A stretch of 38,435 nt of DNA, from contig JACOSV010000057.1 in NCBI GenBank assembly GCA_016178725.1, positions 1 to 38,435 of the forward strand. Direction: 5' to 3'. Positions 7,923 through 19,762 of this stretch are shown here, piece after piece. The position numbers and the translations under genes were made by a program. Under the pieces are notes generated by a model, which made no database searches, was not told the DNA's origin, and worked only from the letters and a program-made list of their open reading frames with translations. Position 1 is the first letter of the stretch; every line of letters begins with the position of its first letter. Source of the DNA: Candidatus Eiseniibacteriota bacterium (lineage in GTDB: Bacteria; Eisenbacteria; RBG-16-71-46).

Positions 7923-8568
7923 CTTGTTCGCGACGTGGCTGGGGTTGACGCGCCAGTGGGGCTACGCGGGCGTGTTCACGCTCATGGCGATCGAGTCCAC
8001 CGTGTTCCCGCTGCCGAGCGAGGTCGTGGTGCCGCCGGCCGCCTACTGGGCGAGCCGGGGCGAGTTCCACTTCTGGGGCGTGGTCGCCGCGGCGACGCTC
8101 GGCTCGTGGTTCGGCGCGGCGCTCTCCTACGGCGCGGCGCGCTGGCTCGGCCGGCCGCTGATCCTCAAGTACGGCCGCTACGTCTTCGTGCCCGAGTCCA
8201 AGTGGCTGCTCGCCGAGCGCTGGATCCAGCGCTATTCGGTGGGCGGGATCTTCTTCGCCCGGCTGCTGCCGGTGGTGCGCCACCTCGTCTCGCTGCCCGC
8301 GGGGGCGGCGCGCATGTCGTTCAGCCGGTTCTCGCTCTCGACGCTGGTCGGCTCGTTCGTCTGGACCACCGTGTTGGCGTGGTTCGGCGCGCGCGTGCTC
8401 GGCGATCAGCCGAAGCTGCTGGAGGACCCGCAGGCCCTGACCCACGTGCTGCAGACGAAGCTGCTCTGGTTCGTCGCCGCGGCGGCGGTGTTGTTCGTGC
8501 TCTACCTCGCGGTCGATGTCATCGGCCGCCGGTTGAAGCGCGAGGCGACCCCGGGCCCGGCCGGCTGA
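7912..8568 (+). CDS. DedA-family integral membrane protein
   Basis: A 218-residue DedA/SNARE-associated-family membrane protein; the family includes undecaprenyl-phosphate and phospholipid translocases. Seen are an early hydrophobic segment with VFPLPSEVVVPPAA, a glycine-rich helix (AAATLGSWFGAALSYGAARWLG), the characteristic FFARLLPVVRHLVSLPAGAARM segment with its conserved arginines, and two C-terminal membrane helices. The GTG at 7912 is preferred to a GTG at 7900 because GGAGG (7902-7906) lies 5 nt before it. It overlaps the preceding gene by 11 nt. The exact lipid substrate is not determinable here. Confidence 0.92.
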   Translation: MFHSLFATWLGLTRQWGYAGVFTLMAIESTVFPLPSEVVVPPAAYWASRGEFHFWGVVAAATLGSWFGAALSYGAARWLGRPLILKYGRYVFVPESKWLLAERWIQRYSVGGIFFARLLPVVRHLVSLPAGAARMSFSRFSLSTLVGSFVWTTVLAWFGARVLGDQPKLLEDPQALTHVLQTKLLWFVAAAAVLFVLYLAVDVIGRRLKREATPGPAG

Positions 8569-8629
8569 TCGAATTCGTCGTGCTCCTCGCGTGTGCGCGG
8601 CGTAGGCTGCGCTCACCTAGGAGGCGGTC

Positions 8630-9388
8630 GTGCGCATAGGACTCTTCCTTTCGATGTTCGCCCTGGTCCTTGTTTCACCCGCTTTCGCCGGTCAGAGCCA
8701 GGGCCGCCCGGTGCCCGACTCGATTTCGATTGCCGTCGGAGTGAAGCGCCTCGCCGGCGAGTGGACCGTTTCGCAATCGACCTCCTCGCGAATGATCGGC
8801 CCCGACGTCGTGATCACGGACCTGGGGTCCGGGAGGGTTGGCCTCACCAGCGACAAAGGCCGGTTCGTGGGCGTGGGCCTGTTCGACGGATCGACGCTGG
8901 CGGCGATCACGCGCGACCGCAGTCTTCAATTGGGGATGCTCCGAGCCACCTTCACGACGGATCGAACTCTCGCAGTGAAGCTGAGCGGCGAGGGTCCGGA
9001 CGCGTGGCAAGAAGAGGTCTGGACGCGCGGCGTGCCGGCGCACCCGCGGCCGAACGGGGCGCCCATCCCACCGGACCTGCGCGACCCGCTGCCCGACCAT
9101 GAGCCTGCGTTCGGCGAGTACGTGTACGTGGAGGAGCTGCCCGAGGCGATCTACAAGGTGGCGCCCACCGAGCCCAACGTTCTCCACTGGGTCGAAGGCA
9201 CGGTGATGGTGCAGGCGCTGGTCGGCAAGGACGGCCTCGTGAAGGACACGAGGGTCGTAAAGTCGATCCCGGAGGACGACGCGGAGGCGGTGGACGCGGT
9301 GCGCCAATGGCGGTTCAAGCCGGCCATGGCCGGCGGCAAGCCCGTCGCGGTCTGGGTCGCGGTGCCGGTGCGGTTCAGCCTCCACTGA
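8630..9388 (+). CDS. Secreted protein with TonB C-terminal domain
   Basis: A 252-residue exported protein. The first 20 residues are a signal peptide with probable cleavage after SPAFA. The middle region (about 30-120) is not recognised. The C-terminus (about 175-252) is a TonB-like CTD: GTVMVQALVGKDGLVKDTRV, a variable loop, then AVDAVRQWRFKPAMAGGKPV and a final VWVAVPVRFSL strand. It lacks the membrane anchor and Pro-rich spanner of true TonB, so it is more likely a periplasmic or surface protein that borrows the fold than an ExbBD-driven energy transducer. The GTG at 8630 follows AGGAGG (8619-8624) with 5-nt spacing. TAGGCT (8603-8608) followed by GCGC could be a -10. Confidence 0.82.
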   Translation: MRIGLFLSMFALVLVSPAFAGQSQGRPVPDSISIAVGVKRLAGEWTVSQSTSSRMIGPDVVITDLGSGRVGLTSDKGRFVGVGLFDGSTLAAITRDRSLQLGMLRATFTTDRTLAVKLSGEGPDAWQEEVWTRGVPAHPRPNGAPIPPDLRDPLPDHEPAFGEYVYVEELPEAIYKVAPTEPNVLHWVEGTVMVQALVGKDGLVKDTRVVKSIPEDDAEAVDAVRQWRFKPAMAGGKPVAVWVAVPVRFSLH

Positions 9389-9436
9389 CGGGAGGCCGCG
9401 AGGCGGACTGGCCCCGGAGCCGTGCGCGTGTTGCGA

Positions 9437-12597
<3,161 letters not shown>

Positions 12598-12601
<4 letters not shown>

Positions 12602-13683
12602 CGGCCGGGACCGCCCGCGGGCATGGGCATCACCTTCGCGCCGTCGAAGAGCTTCTGGTAACCGGCGCGCACGACGCGGTCGCCGGGTTTCAAGCCCTGC
12701 GTGATCTCGGCCTGCGTCGAGTCGCGCGTGCCGATCACGACCGCCTGGCGCATCACCGAGCTGTCGGGCTTCACGATGTACACGAAGTTCTGATCGCCCT
12801 CGGCGAAGATCGCCTCGTCGGGGACGACCAGCGCGTTGGCGCGCCGTCCGAGCGTGGCATTCACGTCCGCCGACATGCCGGGCTTGAGCAGGCGTCCGCG
12901 GTTCGGGATGCGGGCGACGATCTGCACCGTGTGCGAGACCGGATCGATCATCGGGTCGACGACGCTGATCATGCCGTCGAACGTGCGCCCGGGATACGCG
13001 GTCGTCGAGATGGTGACCGAGGCGCCGCGCTGCAGCTGCGCGACGTAGCGCTCGGGCGAGGCGAACGCGATCTTCATCACGTCCACCGACGCCACGTCGG
13101 TGATCGGCTGGCCGACGGCGAGGTACTGGCCGGGTGAAACCAGCCGCCGCCCGACCACGCCCGAGAGCGGCGAGCGGATGATCGCCTTGGCGGCGCGCGT
13201 GCGCGCGAGGACGTCGTTCGCTTCGGCGACCTTGAGCGCCGAGGCCGCGTCGTCGAGCTCCTGCTGCGAGGCGGCGCGCTGCTCGAACAGCTGGGCGACG
13301 CGCTGGCGGTTGGTGCGGGCCTGATCGCGCAGCGCCTCGGCGCGCGCCGCGTCGGCCTTGAGGTCGTTGTCTTCGAGATGGGCGATCAGGGCGCCCTCGG
13401 TGATGCTCTGTCCCTCGGCGAACGGCAGCTCGCGTGCGATCGCGCCGATCTCGGTCACCATCTTGACCGTCTCGTTGGCATCGATGGTGCCGACGGCGTG
13501 GAAGCGGTCGGTGACCGCCTGCGCGGCGACGTTGCTCACCTCGACCGGCACCGGCGGCATCTTGAAGCCGCCCTTGCCGGCGCCGCCGGCGCAGCCGGCG
13601 ATCAGCGGCGCGAGCAGCGCGGCGAGCGCGATGGACGTCACGGCGCCGAAGCGGCGCATCGAGGCGGCAGGGCTTCGCATCAT
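12598..13683 (-). CDS. RND periplasmic adaptor lipoprotein (membrane fusion protein)
   Basis: A 361-residue HlyD/AcrA-type adaptor linking the RND pump to the outer-membrane channel. A lipoprotein signal with lipobox LIAGC places the acylated Cys at residue 31. Next come a split lipoyl/barrel-sandwich domain (GTIDANETVKMVTEIGAI, and later IIRSPLSGVVGRRLVSPGQ), an alpha-hairpin between them, a beta-barrel (SVTISTTAYPGRTFDGMI) and a membrane-proximal domain near the C-terminus (GLKPGDRVVRAGYQKL). The ATG at 13683 is preceded by GGGAG 7 nt upstream and overlaps the TolC-like stop as ATGA. The 3' end overlaps the pump gene by 4 nt. Confidence 0.93.
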
Positions 13684-15299
13684 CGGGTTCTCCCGGGGAC
13701 CGGTGTCGTGAGCCGGCGCAGCTCCGTGGCGGAGTGGGCCACGCGCACGCGCACCGCGGCTTCGCGGAAGCGCGCGGCCGCCAGCTCGGCTTCGAGGTTG
13801 ACGAGATCGTACGCCGTGGCGCGCCCGGCCTGATACTCGAGCCGCGCGATCCGCGCCTGCTCCTCGGCCGCCGCGACCAGCGCCAGCGTCGCGTCCAGCT
13901 CGTGACGGCCTTCGCCGGCTTCGCGCCACCCCGCGCGCACCGCGGACTCCAGCGCGAGCTGCCTCGCGCGCAGCGTCTCGCGGGCGCGATCGTAGAAGCC
14001 GCGCTGCCGCTCGCGCTCGCCGCGGTCGGTGCGCCAGCCGAGCGGCACGGTGACGCGGATGCCGAAGTGCCAGTCGGGGAAGTCGCGCCCGGTGACCTGG
14101 CTCCAGGCGCTGCTGAATCCGGTGTCGAAGTCGGTGCCGACCGTGTCGGTGCCGAACACGATCTGGCGGCCGGTCCCCGAGAGGCCCGACGTGCCGTAGC
14201 CGCCGAACGCGTCCACGCTCGGCCAGTCGTTCGCGCTGGCGCGGGCGTAGCGGTTGCGCGCCGCGGCCGAATCGGCGCGCGCGGCGAGCAGCGACGGATT
14301 GGCGTTCATCGCGCGCTTCAGGAGCGTCGCGAGCGGCTCGATTTCGCCCGGCGCGGGCGGCTCGTCGAGCGCGTGATAGCGCGCCTCGCCTTCCGGGTGA
14401 CCGCCGACCACCTCGCTCAAGTGATCCGCGGCGGTGCCGGCCGCGAGCCGTGCGTCGATCAGCGCCGCGTCCTGCTGGGCGAGGAACGTGCGCGCGATCG
14501 CGACCGCGCCCGGCCCGACGACGCCCGCGCGCCCGCGCAGCAGCTGGTCGCGGAGGAACACCGCCGCGCGCTGGCGCTGGAGGCGCTGCACCTCGAGCTG
14601 GCGTTCGGCGGCGTAGAGATCCCAGTAGGCGTCCTCGACGTTGGCGTCGAGGTCGAGCGTCGCGGTGGCGAGCTGCTCGCGCGCCGACTCGAGATCGCGG
14701 TCCGCCGCGCGCAGGTCGCCGCGCGTCGCGGCGAGGCCGAAGCCGCGGAACAGCGGCTGCACGAACTCGGCGCGCGCCGCCATCGTGCGCTGGACGGGCA
14801 GCGTCGAGAACGGCGCGTTGGACTGGTAGCGGACGCGGGCGACCGTGAAGTTGAGCGTGGTGCCGATCGGCGAACGCCACGCGAGGCCGCCGTTCAGCGA
14901 GCGCTGGCGGATCTCGGTGCCCGCGAACGGCGAGCTCGACGGCGTGTCGGTCGAGACCTGCTCGTCGGCGCCGCTCAACACCGGGTCGAACGTGCCGGCT
15001 TCCTTCATCCACGCGCCGCGCGCGCTGCGCACGGCGGCGAGCGCCGCGTGCGCCGCCGGGCTGTTCGCGACCGCGAGCTTGCGCGCCTGATCGAGCGTCA
15101 GCGCGAGGATCGGCGTCGCGGGCTCGCCGGCGCGGTACGACGTGTCGGGCTCGGCGTCTACTGAGGCAGGCGCGGCGATCGCGGCGCGGAGCGGGAGCGT
15201 GGCGAGTGCCGCGATCACGATCGCCGCGGCGGCATGGCGGCGCGTGCGTTGCGGACGTGGAACGGCCCTGTGGCAGGGGGGACTCTGGGGAGCTGACAC
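13680..15299 (-). CDS. TolC-family outer-membrane efflux protein
   Basis: A 539-residue outer-membrane channel of the OEP/TolC class. A signal peptide runs to about residue 42 (hydrophobic AAAAIVIAALATLPLRAA). Two repeats of long alpha-helical hairpins follow, with the family pattern LTLDQARKLAVANSPAAHAA near the N-terminus and the matching ATLLKRAMNANPSLLAARAD in the second half. The tail reads YQAGRATAYDLVNLEAELAAA, the usual final helix. It is the first gene of the efflux operon; the order OMP-adaptor-pump is common. The start codon is GTG at 15299, 8 nt after a -10 element, and no Shine-Dalgarno is visible. Confidence 0.92.
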   Translation of the reverse strand: MSAPQSPPCHRAVPRPQRTRRHAAAAIVIAALATLPLRAAIAAPASVDAEPDTSYRAGEPATPILALTLDQARKLAVANSPAAHAALAAVRSARGAWMKEAGTFDPVLSGADEQVSTDTPSSSPFAGTEIRQRSLNGGLAWRSPIGTTLNFTVARVRYQSNAPFSTLPVQRTMAARAEFVQPLFRGFGLAATRGDLRAADRDLESAREQLATATLDLDANVEDAYWDLYAAERQLEVQRLQRQRAAVFLRDQLLRGRAGVVGPGAVAIARTFLAQQDAALIDARLAAGTAADHLSEVVGGHPEGEARYHALDEPPAPGEIEPLATLLKRAMNANPSLLAARADSAAARNRYARASANDWPSVDAFGGYGTSGLSGTGRQIVFGTDTVGTDFDTGFSSAWSQVTGRDFPDWHFGIRVTVPLGWRTDRGERERQRGFYDRARETLRARQLALESAVRAGWREAGEGRHELDATLALVAAAEEQARIARLEYQAGRATAYDLVNLEAELAAARFREAAVRVRVAHSATELRRLTTPVPGRTR

Positions 15300-15307
15300 G
15301 GCCGACT

Positions 15308-15337
15308 ACGATACTCGTCCGGGCACGATCGATTCAA
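15308..15337 (-). promoter_or_regulatory. Promoter of the RND efflux operon (near-leaderless)
   Basis: On the minus strand, TTGAAT (15337-15332), an 18-nt spacer and TATCGT (15313-15308), then 8 nt to the GTG of the TolC-like gene. The -35 overlaps the last bases of the upstream methyltransferase gene, so the two operons are separated by almost no DNA. Confidence 0.5.
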
Positions 15338-16236
15338 AACGGCCGACCGGCGCGGCAATTCGACCGGTCGGACGGTCGCGGCCTCCTGGCGAGCAGCCGG
15401 GCCGTGATCGGACCTTCGGCGGGTGACGGCTCCTCGCAGTGCTCGACCGAGAGGCTCGGGAACGCGGTGGCGAGCTCGCCGTCGTCGAGCAGGAAGCGCG
15501 GATGTTTCGGCCGGCCGAAGCGCTCCTGGCCGCGGCGATAGGTCTCGTAGACGAGGAAGCCTCCGGGCGCGATCGCGCGCTCGATCGCCGGGAACAGCGG
15601 CCGGTGCAGGAACCGGAACACCGTGACCACGTCATACGCCGCCTCGGCCAGCGCCACCTCGCGTCGCTCGAGATCGATCCGCGTCGTCGTGATCGTGACG
15701 CCGTGGCGCGCCGCGAGCGCCGCGGCGCTCGCGAGGATGTCGCGATCGTCGTCCACCGCCTCGACCTCGAAGCCATGGAGCGCGAGGAACACGGACTCGC
15801 GCCCGGCGCCGGCGGCGAGGTCGAGCGCGCGGCCGCGCGGCCGGGCCGCGACGAGCCGCGGCATCACGTGCTCGAGGAACGGCGCGGGGCGCCAGAGCCG
15901 CGCGGCGGGTGCGCGGTCGTCCGCGCCCGCGACTCCGGCGATCGCGGCGGCGAGCCAGCGCACGTCTGCGTAGCCGAGTGAGGCGACCGCCTGCGCCGCG
16001 TGCTCGGCATCCTCTGCGCTCGCCGCGACCACGACGAGCGGCACGTCACGGGGCGGGAGCTCGGTACGGCGCGACTCGAGCTCCGCGATCGGGACGTGGC
16101 CCGCGCCGGGCCAGTGCCCGCGCGCGAACGCGGCGTCGTCGCGCGCGTCGAGCACGGCGCGCGCGCCATCCAGCGCGGCGCGTGCCTCGCCGGGCTCGAT
16201 GCGCCGCACGACGCCGCGCGCCGGCGCGTGCGTCAC
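15334..16236 (-). CDS. Rhodanese-like domain fused to SAM methyltransferase
   Basis: A 300-residue two-domain protein. Residues about 10-105 look like a rhodanese domain (VLDARDDAAFARGHWPGAGHVPIAEL, read across 28-53), but the active-site loop after PLVVV reads AASAED, with no Cys, so it should be catalytically dead. Residues about 118-285 are a class I methyltransferase of the TehB-like type: motif I ALDLAAGAGRESVFLA (137-152), acidic VDDDRDI (161-167) and YDVVTVFRFLHRPLF (201-215). The GTG at 16236 overlaps the stop of the iron-operon ATPase (GTGA, 4 nt), so translation is coupled. Methyl acceptor unknown; tellurite resistance is only one annotation used for this fold. Confidence 0.85.
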   Translation of the reverse strand: MTHAPARGVVRRIEPGEARAALDGARAVLDARDDAAFARGHWPGAGHVPIAELESRRTELPPRDVPLVVVAASAEDAEHAAQAVASLGYADVRWLAAAIAGVAGADDRAPAARLWRPAPFLEHVMPRLVAARPRGRALDLAAGAGRESVFLALHGFEVEAVDDDRDILASAAALAARHGVTITTTRIDLERREVALAEAAYDVVTVFRFLHRPLFPAIERAIAPGGFLVYETYRRGQERFGRPKHPRFLLDDGELATAFPSLSVEHCEEPSPAEGPITARLLARRPRPSDRSNCRAGRPF

Positions 16237-17318
16237 GAGACGATCGGCAGCTCGCAGCAGTCGCCGGTCGGGATCGGACGGCCGTGCGGGCAGCGGCGCG
16301 GATGGCCGAGGAACGAGCAGATGCTGTTCGTCACCTCGGGGTTGATGATGTGCTCCATCCGGCACGCGGCGACCTCGACCTCGGGATCGGACAGGTGCAT
16401 CGCGGACGAGAACAGCACCTCGGCGAGCCGGCGGCGGCGCACGAGATCGCGCGCGCGCACGCGGCCGCGCGCTGTGAACTCGAGCGTGAGACAGGGCGGG
16501 AAGATCAGCCCGCTCTCGGACATGCCCTGGAGCGTGCGCTGATTGTCCACCACGTCGGGCACCTTGATGCGCGCGGTCTCGGCGACCTTGTCCTTTTCCT
16601 CGAGCGCCCACATCTGGACCAGCACCTCGTCGTAGCGCCGCTCGATCTCCTCGCTCGGGACGGTGAGGTCGGCGAGCCGGCCGTGCGACAGCTCGACGCG
16701 CCGGTCGGCGAGGTTGCCGACCTTGGCGGCGTGCGTGACGGTCACGATCGTGTGGCCCTCGGCGTGGAGCTCGCGCAGCAGCCGCAGCACCTTGTCCTCG
16801 TTCTCGGCGTCGAGGTTGCCGGTCGGTTCGTCGGCGAGGATCAGCGGCGGCTGGTTGATGAGCGCGCGCGCGACGCAGGCACGCTGCTGCTCGCCTCCCG
16901 AGAGCTGCGCCGGCAGATGACGCGCGCGATCCTCGAGGCCGACGCGCACCAGCGCCGCCATCGCCTCGCCCTCGTCGGCGATCGAGTGGTAGTGCTGCGC
17001 GACCATCACGTTCTCGAGTGCGGTGAGATGCGGGAAGAGATGGAATTGCTGAAAGATGATGCCGACCTTCTGCCGCCGGAAGCGCACGCGCTCGGCTTCG
17101 CCCATCGCCGTCAGCTCGGCGCCGTCCACCCACAGGCGCCCCGCGGTCGGGCGGTCGAGCGCGCCGAGCAGGTTGATGAGCGTGCTCTTGCCCGAGCCCG
17201 AGGGGCCCATGACCGAGAGCCACTCGCCGCTGCGGATCTCGAGGTCCACGTCGTCGAGCGCCTTGAGCGCGCCGTAGTGGCGCGAGACGTGTTCCATGCG
17301 CACGAGCCGTTCCGCCAC
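16233..17318 (-). CDS. ABC transporter ATPase fused to a DtxR-like metal-sensor module
   Basis: A 361-residue protein with two parts. Residues 1-218 are a LolD/MacB-type ATPase: Walker A GPSGSGKST 38-46, Q-loop Q90, signature LSGGEQQRA 139-147, Walker B LILADEP 159-165, H-loop H196. Residues about 228-352 align with the full DtxR/IdeR core: a winged-helix-like stretch (VLVQMWALEEKDKVAETARI, ending SESGLI), then the dimerisation/metal domain (RRLAEVLF, CRMEHIINPEV, CPHGRPIP). The DtxR primary-site ligands C102, E105 and H106 correspond to C319, E322 and H323, and the M10/MntR-D8 position is E231. Of the ancillary site, E83 is kept as E300, while H79 and H98 are R296 and E315. Extra cysteines are C334, C343, C354 and C355. 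The start GTG lies 1 nt after the permease stop. The fusion is seen directly; metal sensing is inferred. Confidence 0.9.
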   Translation of the reverse strand: MAERLVRMEHVSRHYGALKALDDVDLEIRSGEWLSVMGPSGSGKSTLINLLGALDRPTAGRLWVDGAELTAMGEAERVRFRRQKVGIIFQQFHLFPHLTALENVMVAQHYHSIADEGEAMAALVRVGLEDRARHLPAQLSGGEQQRACVARALINQPPLILADEPTGNLDAENEDKVLRLLRELHAEGHTIVTVTHAAKVGNLADRRVELSHGRLADLTVPSEEIERRYDEVLVQMWALEEKDKVAETARIKVPDVVDNQRTLQGMSESGLIFPPCLTLEFTARGRVRARDLVRRRRLAEVLFSSAMHLSDPEVEVAACRMEHIINPEVTNSICSFLGHPRRCPHGRPIPTGDCCELPIVS

Positions 17319-17319
17319 G

Positions 17320-18498
17320 TCAGTCTCCCTTGAGCGCCGCCGCCGGCTCGACCGCGAGCGCGAGACGGATCGGCCCGAGGCCCGCGACCGCGGCGACCGC
17401 GAGCGCCAGCGCCATCACGATCAGCAGCACGCGCGGATCGAGCGCCACCGCGGCGTGGAACACCTGCCGACCGATCAGCTCGGCGAACCCGACGCCGAGC
17501 AGCCAGCCGGCGAGTCCGCCGAGGCCGCCGATCGCGAGCGACTCGGCCGCGAACAGGCGCACGATGTCGCCGGGCGTCGCGCCGAGTGCCTTCATGAGCG
17601 CGATCTCGCGCCGCCGCTCGAGCGCGAGGTCGGTGAGCGTGCCGAACGCGCACAGGCCGGCGGCGACCAGCGCGGCGATCGTCACCAGCGCCATCAGCCG
17701 GCGCATGCGATCGAGCAGCCGGCCCTCGGTCGCGGACAGCGCGTGGAGCACGAGCGCGCGCATCGGCGGAGCGCCGGGCGAGGGCGTCCGCTCGAGCCGC
17801 GCGGCGGCTCGCGCCGCCGCCTGCGGCCCGCCGTCCACGCGCGCCTCGGCGAGGCTCACGCGTCCCGGGAGCGCCGCGATCGCCTGCGCGGTCGCGAGCG
17901 GGATCCACCACGCCTCGTCATCCGCGCCGCCCGCCGTCAGCCGCGCGCCGACCGTGACGGCGACGCCCGGTCCGGAATCGCCCGGACGGCGCAGGGCGAG
18001 CCTCGCGCCGGGCGCGACGCCGAGCCGCGCCATGAGCCGCCCGCCCATCAGCGTCGTCGCCGGATCGGCGCCGGCGGAGGATTCGATCGTCCAACCCGGA
18101 TGCAGCGCGCGCACCGCGCCGAGATCGGCGCCGATCGCGGTCATGCGCCGCGGCGCGCGACCTGCGTCCGTCGCGACCTCGGCGACCATATAGAGGAGCG
18201 GCGCACCCGTCACGCCGGCGGCGGCGAGACGCGCGCGCACCGCGGACTCGTCGAGGAACGCGGCCCCCGCGTCGGCCGCGGCGCCGTCCGCGCCCGCCGG
18301 CACGAGCAGCACGTTGGGGCCGAGTGTCCGCAGCTCGCTCGTCACCTTGCGGCCGATGTCGCCCGAGACGTGGAGCAGGGCGGAGGCGACCGATGCGCCG
18401 ATCGCGACCGCGAGCACCGCGAGCGCGACCGTGCCGCTTCGGCGGCCGAGCGCCGCGCGCAGCAGCCGCGCTTCGGTCGCGAGCCTAGGGCTGGCCAC
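17320..18498 (-). CDS. FtsX/MacB-type ABC permease (second)
   Basis: A 392-residue membrane protein with one N-terminal helix (SGTVALAVLAVAIGASVASALL), a large extracytoplasmic domain (about residues 45-245) and three C-terminal helices including LMALVTIAALVAAGLCAFGTL, the usual FtsX topology. The cytoplasmic loop ERRREIALMKALGATPGDIVRLF is the conserved coupling region. It should pair with the neighbouring permease and ATPase. In the Campylobacter-type P19/FTR1 iron system two such permeases and one ATPase accompany the FTR1-like permease. The GTG start at 18498 overlaps the upstream permease by 14 nt, and its stop lies 1 nt before the ATPase start. Confidence 0.9.
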   Translation of the reverse strand: MASPRLATEARLLRAALGRRSGTVALAVLAVAIGASVASALLHVSGDIGRKVTSELRTLGPNVLLVPAGADGAAADAGAAFLDESAVRARLAAAGVTGAPLLYMVAEVATDAGRAPRRMTAIGADLGAVRALHPGWTIESSAGADPATTLMGGRLMARLGVAPGARLALRRPGDSGPGVAVTVGARLTAGGADDEAWWIPLATAQAIAALPGRVSLAEARVDGGPQAAARAAARLERTPSPGAPPMRALVLHALSATEGRLLDRMRRLMALVTIAALVAAGLCAFGTLTDLALERRREIALMKALGATPGDIVRLFAAESLAIGGLGGLAGWLLGVGFAELIGRQVFHAAVALDPRVLLIVMALALAVAAVAGLGPIRLALAVEPAAALKGD

Positions 18499-19762
18499 GG
18501 AGCACCGTCGCGGGGTCGAGCCGCAGCGCGAGCCGCAGCGGACCGATCGTGCCGAGGAACGCGACGCCGAGCGCGAGGCCGATCGCGACCGGCAGGAGCA
18601 GCTGCTCGAACGCGGCGCCCGCGCCGAACGTGCTACCGCGCACGAGTGCCGCGCTCGCGCCGCCGACCAGCCAGCCGAGCGCGCCGCCCGCGCACGAGAT
18701 GAGCGCGGTCTCGGTCATGAGCAGCGCTGCGAGCTGGCGCGACGAGGCGCCGAGCGAGCGCAGCAGCCCGATCTCGACGCGGCGCTCCATCACCGTCGCG
18801 GTGGTGGTCGAGACGAGGCCGAGTGTCGCCGCGGCGAGCGCGGCGAGCGCGAGCAGCAGCAGCAGCAGGTTGAGGCGGCCGACGACGCGGCCCTCGCCGG
18901 CGACGACCTCGGCGAGCGGCAGCACCTCGGCGCCGGGCAGGTTGCGCGCGAGATCGTGCGCGACATTGGCGGGGTAGGGCGTGCACATGTAGCGCTCGTA
19001 GCCGGCGGGATCGCGCGCGGCGTCGGGCGCCGGGCCCTGCGGGCCGGGCTTGACCAGCGCGCTCACCCACACGCGGTCGGCGGTGTTCGGCCGATCGCTC
19101 ATGGCGGCGACAGTCTCGAGCGGGGCGAACGCGCGCGCGTCGTCGCGGCCGCCGGCGTCCACGACCGCGGTGACGAGGAAGCGCCGCGTGGTTCCGCCGA
19201 TCGCGATCTCGACGTTTCGTCCGGGAGCGAGATCGAGCCGGCGCGCGAGGTCGCGGCCGATCGCGATCTCGTACGAGGTCAGGGATCCGTTCGAGTCGTG
19301 GGGCCAGTGCCCGTCGATCGTCCACGTCGGCCGCAGCGCCGCGATGCCCGTGCGCCACGTGCCGCCCGCCGCGGCGAGCGGATGATCGAACCACGTGCCG
19401 ACCACGGTCGCCGGCCGGCCGGCGATCGTCGCCGCGGCGTCGATCTCGGGCGCGGCGGCGAGCAGGTTGTTCTTACAGAACGACTGCTTGAGCGCGGCGA
19501 CGGACGCGAGATCGAGGTTCGCGCCGGCGCGCGCGGGCCGGAACTCGGCGCCGCCCACGTCGAGCGGCAGGGTCGCGCCCGAGGGCTGGACGACGAAGTT
19601 GGGCCCGGCGGCGCGCAGCGTGCGCGCCAGATCGTCGCCGACCTCGAGCGACAGCGTCGCGAGCGCGGTCGCGACCGCGACGCCGAGCGAGACCGCGAGC
19701 AGCGCCAGCAGCACGCGCCCGCGCCGCGCCGCGAGCGAGGCGATCAGGATGCGCGGGAGCAT
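18485..19762 (-). CDS. FtsX/MacB-type ABC permease (first)
   Basis: A 425-residue permease with FtsX topology: N-terminal helix about 17-36, extracytoplasmic domain about 40-295, then three helices starting near LNLLLLLLALAALAAATLGLV, and the coupling loop MERRVEIGLLRSLGASSRQ. The external domain holds two cysteines, C96 (KQSFCKNN) and C260 (ERYMCTPYP), which could form a disulfide or take part in redox chemistry with the DUF2318 domain encoded just upstream. The ATG at 19762 shares its A with the FTR1 stop (TGATG). It is translationally coupled on both sides. It is paralogous in architecture to the next permease and not a duplicate by eye. Confidence 0.9.
   Translation of the reverse strand: MLPRILIASLAARRGRVLLALLAVSLGVAVATALATLSLEVGDDLARTLRAAGPNFVVQPSGATLPLDVGGAEFRPARAGANLDLASVAALKQSFCKNNLLAAAPEIDAAATIAGRPATVVGTWFDHPLAAAGGTWRTGIAALRPTWTIDGHWPHDSNGSLTSYEIAIGRDLARRLDLAPGRNVEIAIGGTTRRFLVTAVVDAGGRDDARAFAPLETVAAMSDRPNTADRVWVSALVKPGPQGPAPDAARDPAGYERYMCTPYPANVAHDLARNLPGAEVLPLAEVVAGEGRVVGRLNLLLLLLALAALAAATLGLVSTTTATVMERRVEIGLLRSLGASSRQLAALLMTETALISCAGGALGWLVGGASAALVRGSTFGAGAAFEQLLLPVAIGLALGVAFLGTIGPLRLALRLDPATVLRGQP

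Noticed and set aside
15334-17223. A single 629-codon reading frame spanning the methyltransferase and the ATPase region
   Set aside because: The N-terminal half is an off-frame shadow of the ATPase gene; the methyltransferase protein begins at the GTG at 16236, which overlaps the ATPase stop.
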